Shown: positions 29,001 through 37,162 of the stretch, piece by piece
Layout: each line of letters begins with the position of its first letter
Position numbering within the stretch: position 1 is the first letter of the stretch
Assembly: GCF_003952525.1 (NCBI RefSeq)
Contig: NZ_CP034451.1
Span: 4,564,501-4,628,500, forward strand
Length of the DNA: 64,000 bases
Direction: 5' to 3'
Source of the DNA: Mesorhizobium sp. M3A.F.Ca.ET.080.04.2.1
GTDB taxonomy: Bacteria > Pseudomonadota > Alphaproteobacteria > Rhizobiales > Rhizobiaceae
Notes under the pieces: generated by a model
What the model was told of the DNA's origin: nothing
The model's database searches: none
What the model saw: only the letters and a program-made list of their open reading frames with translations
Position numbers and translations under genes: made by a program

Positions 29001-29372
29001 GCGGTCGCTTGTTGTACTTTCACGGATCGCTGTCCAACGGAGGGCGTGCCTGCTGCCGAGAAAGCCATCGAGATCGACAAGGCGCTCGACCAGCGCGAGC
29101 ATCTGCCGGTGCCGTTGATCGTGCTGGGGCAGATCCACCAGTGCAGCGGCCGTCCGGAACTGGCGGTTGGCTTGTTCGAGGAAGCACTGGACGTAGCCCG
29201 CGAAACGGACGAACCCCAACTGCTGTTTCCGTGCTATGATGGTCTCGCAACGCTTAATCTCGACCTCGACAACCTGGTCGAGGCCGAGCGATATTTTTCC
29301 CTGGCGCAGGGCATATGCGCCCAGCACGGGCTCGACCCGGAAACGCTTGTGGTGCTGCCTTTTCTCGACTAG
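26076..29372 (+). CDS. Zinc-ribbon/class III cyclase/AAA ATPase/TPR regulatory protein
   Basis: 1098 residues from ATG 26076, with GAGG about ten bases upstream. Residues 1-50 contain four CxxC pairs (CSGC, CPKC, CASC, CPKC), a double zinc ribbon. The cyclase domain follows: LFADLCGFT, FIGDALLALFG and GDTVNTAQRLQ carry the catalytic set. From about residue 290 there is an AAA_16-type ATPase (Walker A GEAGIGKSRL; Walker B LLIVVEDLHWAD), then about 450 residues of TPR-like helices. Such fusions are thought to be signal-integrating cyclases with STAND-like ATPase control. The peroxiredoxin-like gene starts 18 bases after its stop, so the two are probably co-transcribed. Confidence 0.9.
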   Translation: MDCSGCGFEVESGYAFCPKCGRRQPVPCASCGYLCAPDFEFCPKCGASIGAPAKAVERPAPTPSRTIVPPSRTPSLLPNIEGDRPHPDSDADRRTVTVLFADLCGFTTLSEQLDPEVMQALQNELFKELTAAVRNFGGFVDKFIGDALLALFGAPVAHEDDPERALRAALDMMARTARLGESAPHSGSPLLLHIGINTGPVVTGGLGIGTAKSYSVTGDTVNTAQRLQSLAAPGEVLVGELTHRLTRHAFSYEPLGDVVLRGKAGSVLVHRLDAPLAAPRAARGLEALGLSAPIIGRGAELHRMLASLDQACGGSAQLVRLVGEAGIGKSRLVKEFIARVGDEDRFRNVAVRQATCSPLGEQSFGALGAVVRSAAGMMQSDNGDEMRAKLAGLLTELGLQDEEAKRLMPLLYHVLGLGDPDATLQHVEPEQLRRQILYAVRTIIERRLALSPLLIVVEDLHWADAVSLEALRFVMDRLERTRLMLLVTHRPAPDNDQLDSSRVSHTALRLSPLNSDDGRRLLAAVFGEGWVNSAGELVDQILERAGGNPLFVEEIVRGLIDRGVLMREGHRWRTVAGEVATGIPATIQAMLLARVDRLPQEVRRLAQEAAVIGPRFDATLLKSVTADPGRLEAGCELLCDAEIIEEVAGSGSISSQSYRFTQTLLQDVIYQNLLLQRRTDIHGRVGAALERLCGDKPERLEDLTVLGHHFAQSAEREKGAQYLQAAGDRARMIYANDDALRFYERALTALGTIGQTPLKLAVAERIADLSGPAGRREVAHQHYETVLQAYRESGDRVASARVLRKIGRLLWDVGKRENAESRYAEAAALLDGADAPIEQAHLWQERGRHACRSGDHALAATWADAALDSVRTLTTEHVSEGGREATLVTAEALNTKAVALARLGRNLEAVRQVERSIELAEAAGLLGAACRGYTNLGVLYTTINPAKAIEVCRRGLEVARRIGDSGFQARLLANLAVACCTFTDRCPTEGVPAAEKAIEIDKALDQREHLPVPLIVLGQIHQCSGRPELAVGLFEEALDVARETDEPQLLFPCYDGLATLNLDLDNLVEAERYFSLAQGICAQHGLDPETLVVLPFLD

Positions 29373-29390
29373 CCGGGCGGGAGGTTGAAA

Positions 29391-30071
29391 ATGTCGCCGC
29401 GTAGTGACTTGGTACCGCTTCAACCGGGTGATCGTGCGCCCAACGTGGTACTCGACGCTATCACACAGGAAGGCAAGATCGCCCTCGACGACTTTCGCGG
29501 ACAAAAGCCGGTGCTGGTCGGCCTTTTTCGAGGTCTGCATTGCGCGTTTTGCCGGCGCCATATCGCAGCCCAGGCACGGCTTGATCCGGAGCTGCGCGAA
29601 AAGGGCGTGGGGAGCTTGACCGTTGTCAACACGCCGATCGAGCGGGCACGTCTCTATTTCCGCTATCACCCGATGCCGAATCTGCTTGCGGCCTCCGACC
29701 CTGAACGCGCATCGCATCGGGCCTTTGGACTGCCTAATCTCGAATTCACCCAAGATGAGACGGAGTGGCCGTACAAGGTGTCGATGGCGGCGGCAAAGGA
29801 GATGCGGGTCGACGTACCAGGCGAGTTGCCCGGCCCAATGGATCCTTTTTCGGCCAGCAAATTCCTCGATAAGAAGGATCATTACGAAGTCACCGAAGCC
29901 GACGAGCAGATGATGGCAACCGGACATGGCCAACTGATCGGCCAATTCCTGCTCGACCGGCAGGGGGTCGTCCGCTGGAGCTTCACCGAGGTTCCAGAAG
30001 GTGGGCGATACATGTTCGGGGTGCCAAACCCGCAGGAGCTGATGTCAGCCGTGTCGCAAGTCGCCCAATAG
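29391..30071 (+). CDS. Peroxiredoxin-like (AhpC/TSA) protein with CxxC motif
   Basis: 226 residues from ATG 29391, with GGGAGG at six bases. The thioredoxin-fold start VLDAITQEGKIALDDFRG is followed by GLHCAFCRRH, which places a CxxC pair at the peroxidatic-Cys position. The usual PxxxTxxC context is not present, so it may be a thiol oxidoreductase rather than a true peroxidase. The last part (FLLDRQGVVRWSF) is typical of the AhpC/TSA family. Its tight spacing behind the zinc-ribbon cyclase suggests a redox link to that regulator, which is only an inference. Confidence 0.8.
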   Translation: MSPRSDLVPLQPGDRAPNVVLDAITQEGKIALDDFRGQKPVLVGLFRGLHCAFCRRHIAAQARLDPELREKGVGSLTVVNTPIERARLYFRYHPMPNLLAASDPERASHRAFGLPNLEFTQDETEWPYKVSMAAAKEMRVDVPGELPGPMDPFSASKFLDKKDHYEVTEADEQMMATGHGQLIGQFLLDRQGVVRWSFTEVPEGGRYMFGVPNPQELMSAVSQVAQ

Positions 30072-30132
30072 ACTGGCAAACAAGGTCAAGGGCGGCATGC
30101 TCATGGCAGCACGTAGGGTGCTGACAAGTTCA

Positions 30133-33057
30133 TCATTCGAGCACAGCCTCGACACGGGCAACGAAGTCATCGAGCGAGCGATCCCCGCGAACCTCGATGC
30201 GCGGAAGGTCGATGGGATCGCAATCGAGATCCGCCGGCCCATGTCTGCCGCCGAAGCCGATCCGATACCCGCACTCCTTGGCCAGCCGGCCAAGCCGTCG
30301 GTCGGTCACAGAGAAGGGTGCCGCGAACGCCGTGGTCGGCCGACCGGTCCACCGTTCGATGAACATACGAGAGCGCAGGAGCTCGGCGGCCAAGTCAGAG
30401 CTCGACAGACCATCGATCGCGCGATGCGTGGCCAGATGGCTTCCGAAGAACGCACCTTCGCCGGCGAGGCGTCGCACCGTCGCGGCGTTCATTAGCTGCG
30501 TCGGCGGACCGCTGTCGGCGTCCCAGCGCGCACTTTCACCCACCAAGTCCGTGACCAGGAACACTTCGGCGGTCAGGTCGTTCCTGCGCAAGATCGGCCA
30601 GGCGTGGTCGGCAAAGTTCTGGAAGCCGTCATCGAAGGTGATGACCACTGGGCGGCCGACGAAAGGCCGACGGTTGGCGATGAACCATTCCAGCTGCTCG
30701 GACGCAATCGCGTGAAAGCCATTGGCGCGCAGCCATCGCATCTGGCTGTCGAATGCGGCGGGCGTGAGCCGAAAACGGGCGAGGGCTGCCGGACCTTCAT
30801 CGGAGACGCCGTGATACATGAGAACCGGGATACGCTGCCGCCGCTCGCTACGTGCGACGTCGCGGCGCAAGGCCCGCGCTCCGCCCCAGACGATATTTCG
30901 CGCGATCCCAACACCGATGGGCGCACAGATTGGCAGATTCTCAATTACCGGTTCCGCCGCTAGCTCGTCTGCTGACAGGCGCCGGAAACGGTCAATGCGA
31001 TAGAGTTCGGTCTGGATCGAATGCTCGAGGACGAGGCCTTCGGTCATCGCCAACGTTTCCGAGATCGCTTGTGCACCGAATGTGTTCCAGTCGAAGCCCG
31101 TCCTTTCAACATTGTCACGGAGCACGAATGCGTGGGCACTGATGAAACTGCCGCCAGGCGCCAAAGCCTCGACAAATTTCCTGGCGATGCGCCGCAACTC
31201 GGCCAGATCATCCAGGTAGTAGAGCACTTCCGAACAGACGATCAGATCCATCTCACCCGGAAGCGTGTCCGCAGAGAAATCCAGCACCCCGAACTCAACA
31301 TTCGGCTGATCGCTGCAGCGCGCTCGCGCCCGCCCGATGGCTACGCTGGAGATGTCGGTTGCGGTCAAATGGCCCACTCGCGGCGCCAGCTGCCGCGTGA
31401 AGTGGCCCTCCGCGCAGGCCAACTCGAGCGCCCGTGCGATGCGACCAGCAGGCAGAATTTCGAGCTGGCGCTCATATTTTTCCTGCTCATAAGACGAACC
31501 GTAGTTCCAGGGGTCCTCCGTCGCGAAATAGCGGTTCCAGAACGACGTGCGGTCGTTGTCGCGCCCCTGCGCGGCCCGTGGACGGCGCGGCGCTGGAAGA
31601 GGCTCTGAAATTTCGGCGCTCGACCGGACCAGTCGCTGCGCTTCGGCGGCCAATCGCGCGAGCTTGCCGAAGTGGCTGTCCCGATCAGACCCGGATTCCG
31701 CCATGGACATCGGTGGCTTGCTCGCAAGGATGTTCGACTTGTCGGCACCGGCGCGCCTTTGAGATGCGAGCCGCTCAGGAGGCACGAGATCCATGGCCAG
31801 CTCCATCCAATGGCGCCTTGTCACTTTCCCGAGCGCGCCGAACTGCACGCGAGCCTCGATCTGGCTGTCCAACATCAGATGGGCATAGATCTGATCGATT
31901 CCTTCCGGCAGCTCGATCGAGGTCGGATTTCGAGCATCGACGCGGATCCCGAGTGTCCGCGCCAGTCTGCGCGGCGCGGCGAGATCGTCGAAGTCGAGAA
32001 GCATTTGATCAAGCTGATACTCGACGCGGCGAGCCGCTACAGGATCGTCCCAGATCCTGCCGAGTTCGACGATCAACTCGGTGAGGGGGCCACCGAACCT
32101 GTCCCACCCGGCGGCCAACTGCGCCGGCGCCGATTGGGTGCTTGCCATAAGGCCATCGAAGACCACCTTGGCGATCTCGCGCGCCCACTTACGTCCTGCT
32201 GGGAGCGCGCGCAGGGCTTGTGGGCTGAAGCGGGAGCCGCGCCCCCAGTCCGAGGCGGCGTTCCACAGCGCGAACCACGCGAGTGCCTCGGAAGCGGTGC
32301 CGTTCGCATCATTGGCCCCATTGGCGTGAGCCGGTGCTGGGTGTTTGACCCTCGGATCAGGAGAAAAGCCGCGGGCGATCACGATCTCCGCATCGACCAG
32401 CATCTGCGTGGAATTGCGGCTGAGCGCGTTGGGGCTGGCTCGACAGAAAGCGAGCGGCTCGTCGACCATCACCCAAGGTTTGCCGAGACGTGCGAGGCGT
32501 TGCCACAGATCCCAGTCCTCGCAGGTGCGCAGCGACACATCGAAACCGCCAAGCTCGACAATTTTCTTCCGATCCACCAGCAGCGCGTGAATGGGGGTGG
32601 CGCATCTGCGGGCGAATGTCTCGAAGGGCTGGACCGCAACCTGCGTTGCGCTGCTCGAAGGGGTGAGTTCGCCATCGGGCAGCACGCGCCGAGAACCGCA
32701 ATAGGCGGCTACTGCATCGGGGGCGGTTTGCAGTGCCGCCAGCATTTTGGCAAGGAAGCTGGGATCCACCCAATCGTGCGCGTCCAGAAACATGAGCCAT
32801 TGGCCGCGCGCTGTCGAAATCCCGGTATTGCGCGCGCCGGCGGCGCCATGCGCGCAAGAACTCAACGTCCGAAATCGGGCATCGCGCTCCAGATAACCGG
32901 CGATGATCTTGGCGGTTCGGTCAGTGGAGGCGTCGTCGACGATGATCGCCTCCCAATCCACCAATTCCTGATCGAGAAGGCAATCGAGCGCGCGCGCCAG
33001 CGTTGCTTCGGCGTTGTGCGCAGGAACCACGATCGAAACCAAGGGATTATGCGCCAC
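30133..33057 (-). CDS. Trifunctional fusion: GT2 glycosyltransferase / NodS-like methyltransferase / NodB-like deacetylase
   Basis: 974 residues with three recognisable enzymes. Residues about 5-230 are a GT-A family 2 transferase (VSIVVPAHNAEATLARALDCL; IIVDDASTD; MFLDAHDWVDP in the DxD position). Residues about 230-440 are helical and unassigned. Residues about 504-690 are a SAM methyltransferase with the NodS-like opening FWNRYFATEDPWNYG, motif I ALELACAEGHFT and VCSEVLYYL. Residues about 740-974 are a CE4 deacetylase (VLMYHGVSDE, ITFDDGF, SHLATHR). No signal peptide or membrane span is visible, so it probably acts in the cytoplasm. It lies alone between the peroxiredoxin-like gene (convergent) and the sensor cyclase (285 bases upstream, same strand). 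Confidence 0.9.
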   Translation of the reverse strand: MAHNPLVSIVVPAHNAEATLARALDCLLDQELVDWEAIIVDDASTDRTAKIIAGYLERDARFRTLSSCAHGAAGARNTGISTARGQWLMFLDAHDWVDPSFLAKMLAALQTAPDAVAAYCGSRRVLPDGELTPSSSATQVAVQPFETFARRCATPIHALLVDRKKIVELGGFDVSLRTCEDWDLWQRLARLGKPWVMVDEPLAFCRASPNALSRNSTQMLVDAEIVIARGFSPDPRVKHPAPAHANGANDANGTASEALAWFALWNAASDWGRGSRFSPQALRALPAGRKWAREIAKVVFDGLMASTQSAPAQLAAGWDRFGGPLTELIVELGRIWDDPVAARRVEYQLDQMLLDFDDLAAPRRLARTLGIRVDARNPTSIELPEGIDQIYAHLMLDSQIEARVQFGALGKVTRRHWMELAMDLVPPERLASQRRAGADKSNILASKPPMSMAESGSDRDSHFGKLARLAAEAQRLVRSSAEISEPLPAPRRPRAAQGRDNDRTSFWNRYFATEDPWNYGSSYEQEKYERQLEILPAGRIARALELACAEGHFTRQLAPRVGHLTATDISSVAIGRARARCSDQPNVEFGVLDFSADTLPGEMDLIVCSEVLYYLDDLAELRRIARKFVEALAPGGSFISAHAFVLRDNVERTGFDWNTFGAQAISETLAMTEGLVLEHSIQTELYRIDRFRRLSADELAAEPVIENLPICAPIGVGIARNIVWGGARALRRDVARSERRQRIPVLMYHGVSDEGPAALARFRLTPAAFDSQMRWLRANGFHAIASEQLEWFIANRRPFVGRPVVITFDDGFQNFADHAWPILRRNDLTAEVFLVTDLVGESARWDADSGPPTQLMNAATVRRLAGEGAFFGSHLATHRAIDGLSSSDLAAELLRSRMFIERWTGRPTTAFAAPFSVTDRRLGRLAKECGYRIGFGGRHGPADLDCDPIDLPRIEVRGDRSLDDFVARVEAVLE

Positions 33058-33342
33058 GCCGTCTCACCCGCGCCCGGTCCGTGGTAGAACAAAAGCAGCC
33101 ATAAAGAGACCATTGGGAAAGTGGCGGCGTGCGACCACCGGCGTTTTTCGGCAAGTTCAGCATGCCATTCATATCCGTCACGGTCATCCATTGCCAACAA
33201 GGAAGGCGCACCGGACATGGAATGAATGTTGAACCATTCTAATCGCGAGCGTGCTGCGGCCTTCGCATCGACAGTGCCAATAAGCGGCGTCCAACCTCCT
33301 ACTCCTTGCCTCCTTTGGGAAGGGGTCGTGGTGAGCCAAGCC

Positions 33343-35877
33343 CTACTGTCCGGGCTTGTGAGAAAGCCGATCCAGCGCATCTCGAAGCGCAGTGGCGGCA
33401 CCGCTGCGTTCGTCGGCGGACATCAGGTCCGGCTCAAGTTCCAGCCTGAAGTGAGGCTGCTCGGTCCGAACAGCGCGACAAGCGCCCGCTAGATTGGCCT
33501 TCAGATCAATGACGCGGTAAGTGGCGACGGGATAGGCGATCCCCTTGACCTGGACGTGCCCCATCTCCTCACATTCGATCGTGTCTTTCACTTGCGCAAA
33601 CGTCTCGTAGGAAATGAGGATGGCTCCCGGTGCCGCCTCCTGTTCCAGGCGCGAGGCGAGATTCACGGCGCCGCCGATTATCGTGTAGTCCATCCGGTCT
33701 TCGCTGCCGAAGTTGCCGACGGTGCAGTAGTCGGTATGGATGCCGATGCGGCAGCGCAGCGGTGTTTCGATCCCCATGTCCCGCCAGACTTCGGTAAGCT
33801 CGCTGATCCGCTTTTGCATGGCAAGCGCCATCTGTACACAAGCCAGCGCATCCTCCTTGACGCCGCGCGTCTCAGGGTCGCCGAAAAACATCAGGATCGC
33901 GTCGCCGACGTATTTGTCGATCGTGGCACCATGATCCGATGCGATTTTCGACATTTCCGTCAGGTAGTGATTGAGGAGCTGGGTAAGGTCCTCGGACTCC
34001 ATCTTGTCGGTGGTCTCGGTAAAGCCGGCGATGTCGGAGAAGCATATGGTCAGCTTCTTGCGCTGGCTGGCGATTCTAACGTCCTGGCGCCCGGTGAATA
34101 TCGAGCTGTACACTTGGGGCGCCAGATATTTGGCCAGCTTGCTGGAAAGCGCCTCCAGGGCCGTGGACTTCTCGGCAAGGTTCTCCTCCCTTTGCTTCAG
34201 CTCGGTGATGTCCGAATAGACGGCGACCGTGCCGCCGGCGCTGATCCGCCGCTCGCTTATCATGATCCATCGTCCGTCGCCCCGCCGCTGCACCCATGGT
34301 TCGCCAGGGTTGCGGTGCCGCCGCAGGCGCTCGGCAACCCACTCATCGACCCGCCCCTCGGCATCCCTGATGTAGCCACGCTCGGCGGATCGGCGAATGA
34401 TCTCCTCGAATGCCGTGCCAGGGGTTAGCTCGGCCTCCAGACCGGCATATAGCAGTTCTCGGTAGCGGCTGTTGCTAAGGACCAGCCGGTCCTCTCTGTC
34501 ATAGAGAGCGAAACCTTCGGAAATGCTTTCGATGGCATCGACTAGCCGCTGACGCGCTTCTGCGACGTCGCGCAGGTTCTTTTCCTCCACCTCGACAGCG
34601 GTATCCCGGAAGAGCCTCAGCGCCTCAGCCATACGCCCGATTTCGTCGCTGCCCGCGGCCGGCAGCCGCGCGCGAAGATCGCCGCCCGCGATCGCGAGCA
34701 TGCCCTGGCTCACGGCTCCCAGACGGGCGAGAAGGCTGCGGTCGACATAGAACCAGACGACCAAAACCGAGCTCAATAAGCTGAGAAAGGCGGAGCCGAG
34801 GACAACACCAGTGCCGTAGCGCTGGACGAGCGCGGCTTCGCGACCGGAGGCAGCTATCTCGCGGTCCGCAGCTGCGACAAGACGGTCGACGGCAGTGGTG
34901 AGACTGCGCGACAGCCGATTGTTTTCGGCCAGAAGCTTTTCGCCCTGCTCGAGGACCGCAAGCTCCTCCTCCCGTGCCTTCGGAATGCTGTTCTCACCAT
35001 CGGTCAGTGCCTTGAACTCGTCCACCCGCTGCCGGAAACGGGTCTGCAGCTTTTTGTCGATCTCCGAGGAGGCCGCTTCCAGAGCGGCAAGCGAGCGGCG
35101 CAGCGGAAACAGGATCAACGCCAGGTCGCCCGGCGTGGGCGCGGTCGCGGCTTTCACCAGCGCGTCGTTGACTGCCGAGATATCGAGCAGCGCCTTCTGC
35201 TGGGGGATGTAAGCCGCAATCGCCTGGACCATGTCGGCCGTTGCCGCTGCGCGTCTATCGGGCGACAGTGACGTATCGGCGGCGATCGCCCGCCATTGCG
35301 GGAGCCTGGAATCCATCACCAAGATGCCGGTGGCAAGAAGGCGATGGCTTCCGGTCGTCGTCGCGGCGAGGCGGTTCAGGAGTTCCTCCTTGCGGGCGAC
35401 CACGTCGAGCCGGGCGACAACCAGAGAGTCGAGCTCCTTCAGGTTGCGCCTCAGAACAACCGCGGCCTCCTCGATCTCAGCCAAAGGCACAGTGCCCAGC
35501 GTGGCATCCCTAAGCTCGGTGCGCAGGGCCTCGAGGCGAGACATCTCGAGCGCCACGGCAGCCGAGACCTCGCTGTGCTGAGCCCTGCTTGTCGCCGCCA
35601 GCACCGATGGCGCGGCAGCAGCCACCCGTTCGGCCTGGCGCGACAGCTGGAGGGAGGCCAGCGCCGACGGCACCCGATCCGTGGTAATTCGGTCGACGAC
35701 CTCGCCGACTTGGAGGAAGGCATACAGAGCGGCAGCGGTTGCCAGCACCGCAAGGGCGCTGATCCCGAAGAAGGCGAGCAACAGTCGACCGCGTATGCCG
35801 AGGCGTTCAAGCATCGCGGTCAGTCGGAACAATCCAGCCACACTGGTCTGCATCAGACTAGACGTCTCAGACGGCAC
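33343..35877 (-). CDS. Membrane sensor cyclase: TorS-like periplasmic domain, HAMP, PAS, class III cyclase
   Basis: 844 residues. A first membrane helix (about 30-55, [21 protein letters not shown]) precedes a long helical periplasmic region, as in TorS-type sensors. A second helix ([21 protein letters not shown]) leads into a HAMP domain ([31 protein letters not shown]), a PAS domain ([20 protein letters not shown]) and a short coiled coil. The cyclase carries [21 protein letters not shown] and [11 protein letters not shown], so the catalytic Asp and Asn/Arg residues are present. It lies 18 bases after the stop of the LivK-type binding-protein gene, forming an operon in which a periplasmic protein probably feeds the sensor domain. 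Confidence 0.9.
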   Translation of the reverse strand: MPSETSSLMQTSVAGLFRLTAMLERLGIRGRLLLAFFGISALAVLATAAALYAFLQVGEVVDRITTDRVPSALASLQLSRQAERVAAAAPSVLAATSRAQHSEVSAAVALEMSRLEALRTELRDATLGTVPLAEIEEAAVVLRRNLKELDSLVVARLDVVARKEELLNRLAATTTGSHRLLATGILVMDSRLPQWRAIAADTSLSPDRRAAATADMVQAIAAYIPQQKALLDISAVNDALVKAATAPTPGDLALILFPLRRSLAALEAASSEIDKKLQTRFRQRVDEFKALTDGENSIPKAREEELAVLEQGEKLLAENNRLSRSLTTAVDRLVAAADREIAASGREAALVQRYGTGVVLGSAFLSLLSSVLVVWFYVDRSLLARLGAVSQGMLAIAGGDLRARLPAAGSDEIGRMAEALRLFRDTAVEVEEKNLRDVAEARQRLVDAIESISEGFALYDREDRLVLSNSRYRELLYAGLEAELTPGTAFEEIIRRSAERGYIRDAEGRVDEWVAERLRRHRNPGEPWVQRRGDGRWIMISERRISAGGTVAVYSDITELKQREENLAEKSTALEALSSKLAKYLAPQVYSSIFTGRQDVRIASQRKKLTICFSDIAGFTETTDKMESEDLTQLLNHYLTEMSKIASDHGATIDKYVGDAILMFFGDPETRGVKEDALACVQMALAMQKRISELTEVWRDMGIETPLRCRIGIHTDYCTVGNFGSEDRMDYTIIGGAVNLASRLEQEAAPGAILISYETFAQVKDTIECEEMGHVQVKGIAYPVATYRVIDLKANLAGACRAVRTEQPHFRLELEPDLMSADERSGAATALRDALDRLSHKPGQ

Positions 35878-35895
35878 GCCGGCGTTCGGCGAACC

Positions 35896-36990
35896 TTATT
35901 CAACCGGCACGTACTCCCCGCCCCGCCAGACGTACCAAACCCAGCTCTGCTTCGTGAGGTCGCCCTTGTCGTCGAAATCGATCCGGCCAATGATGGTGTC
36001 GAATTGCTGTTCGTGCAGTGTCGCTATGACCGCCTTTGGCTCCAGCGAACCTGCCTTCGCGACCGCCTGGGCCCAGACCTGGACCGCGCAGTAGCTCAAC
36101 AGCGTATAGCCCGCGGGCTCGAAGTTCTCGGCACGGAACTGCTGCACGATCGCGGCCGCGCCGGCATTTCGCCGCGGGTCCGCCGAGAAGGTGAACAGGG
36201 TTCCCTCCGCTGCTGAGCCTGCGATCAGGGCGAATTCCTCGGTAGCCAAGGCATCCCCCGATATGAGCTGAACCGTGTAGCCACGGTCGTGTGCAGCGCG
36301 AGCGATCAGCGCAACGTCGGCATGATACCCACCAACGTACAAGGCTGAGACGCCGGCGGTCTGCAACGCAGCCACCTCGGCTGAATAGTCATCCTTCCCG
36401 GGCGTGTATGCGTCGTAGACAGCTTCGGTCACGCCCCGTTTGTTCAGCTGCTTCCTGGTCTCGTCGGCGAGACCCTTCCCATAGGTCGAATTGTCGTGAA
36501 GGATTGCAATCTTCTTGTCGGCCCAGTGATCGGCAAGGTAGTTGCCGGCGATGAGACCCTGCGCGTCGTCGCGGCCAATCGTGCGGAAGACATTGGCACG
36601 GCCCTGTTCGGTCAGCTGCGGATTGGTCGAGCCTGGGGATATCTCGACGACGCCCGCCTCCTCGTACACTTTTGATGCGGGGATCGAGGCCCCGGAGCAA
36701 TAATGCCCGACGACGAACACCACCCCGTCAGCCACCAGCTTCTTGGCGGCCGCGACCGCTTGCTCGGCATCGCAGAAATCGTCGACCGAGATGAGCCTCA
36801 CCTTCTGGCCGAGCACACCGCCCGCCGCATTGACGTCGGCGACCGCCATCTCCGCGCCGCGCTGTCCCTGCTCGCCGATCCAGGCCAGCCGTCCTGTCAT
36901 CGCGGACGAGACCCCGATCAGCACTTCAGCCCGCGCGGAACTTAACACGGCCGCCAGAACTACGATCGCTAGGGCGATGATCCGGTGCAT
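35896..36990 (-). CDS. Periplasmic branched-chain-amino-acid-type (LivK) binding protein
   Basis: 364 residues from ATG 36990 (371 from ATG 37011). The signal peptide MHRIIALAIVVLAAVLSSARA is clear, with cleavage after ARA. The mature protein is a type-I periplasmic binding fold (VLIGVSSAMTGRLAWIGEQGQRGAEMAV; GHYCSGASIPASKVYEEAG; KKIAILHDNSTYGKGLADETRK). No permease or ATPase gene of a Liv transporter is nearby. It is the first gene of a two-gene operon with the membrane cyclase. The binding protein may therefore act as a receptor subunit rather than in uptake, as TorT does for TorS. Confidence 0.9.
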   Translation of the reverse strand: MHRIIALAIVVLAAVLSSARAEVLIGVSSAMTGRLAWIGEQGQRGAEMAVADVNAAGGVLGQKVRLISVDDFCDAEQAVAAAKKLVADGVVFVVGHYCSGASIPASKVYEEAGVVEISPGSTNPQLTEQGRANVFRTIGRDDAQGLIAGNYLADHWADKKIAILHDNSTYGKGLADETRKQLNKRGVTEAVYDAYTPGKDDYSAEVAALQTAGVSALYVGGYHADVALIARAAHDRGYTVQLISGDALATEEFALIAGSAAEGTLFTFSADPRRNAGAAAIVQQFRAENFEPAGYTLLSYCAVQVWAQAVAKAGSLEPKAVIATLHEQQFDTIIGRIDFDDKGDLTKQSWVWYVWRGGEYVPVE

Positions 36991-37162
36991 GCTTGCACCC
37001 CCTGTGGACATTAGCTTACGCTAATCCCGTCAGACCCGACAGCCCCTTCGGCAAGCGCGAGTTTCTCGGAGGTTGTTACTTTCAATTGGCGAAGCGATCC
37101 TCATGGACGCCATAAGAGGGACGGTTCAAGGCAGCGCAAATTGGAGTTGGCACGCAATCGGT

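Noticed and set aside
30133..33057. Nodulation (nod) gene cluster
   Set aside because: Only one fused gene resembles Nod enzymes; there is no nod box, NodA acyltransferase, NodD or NodIJ, and the GT2 part is not NodC-like.
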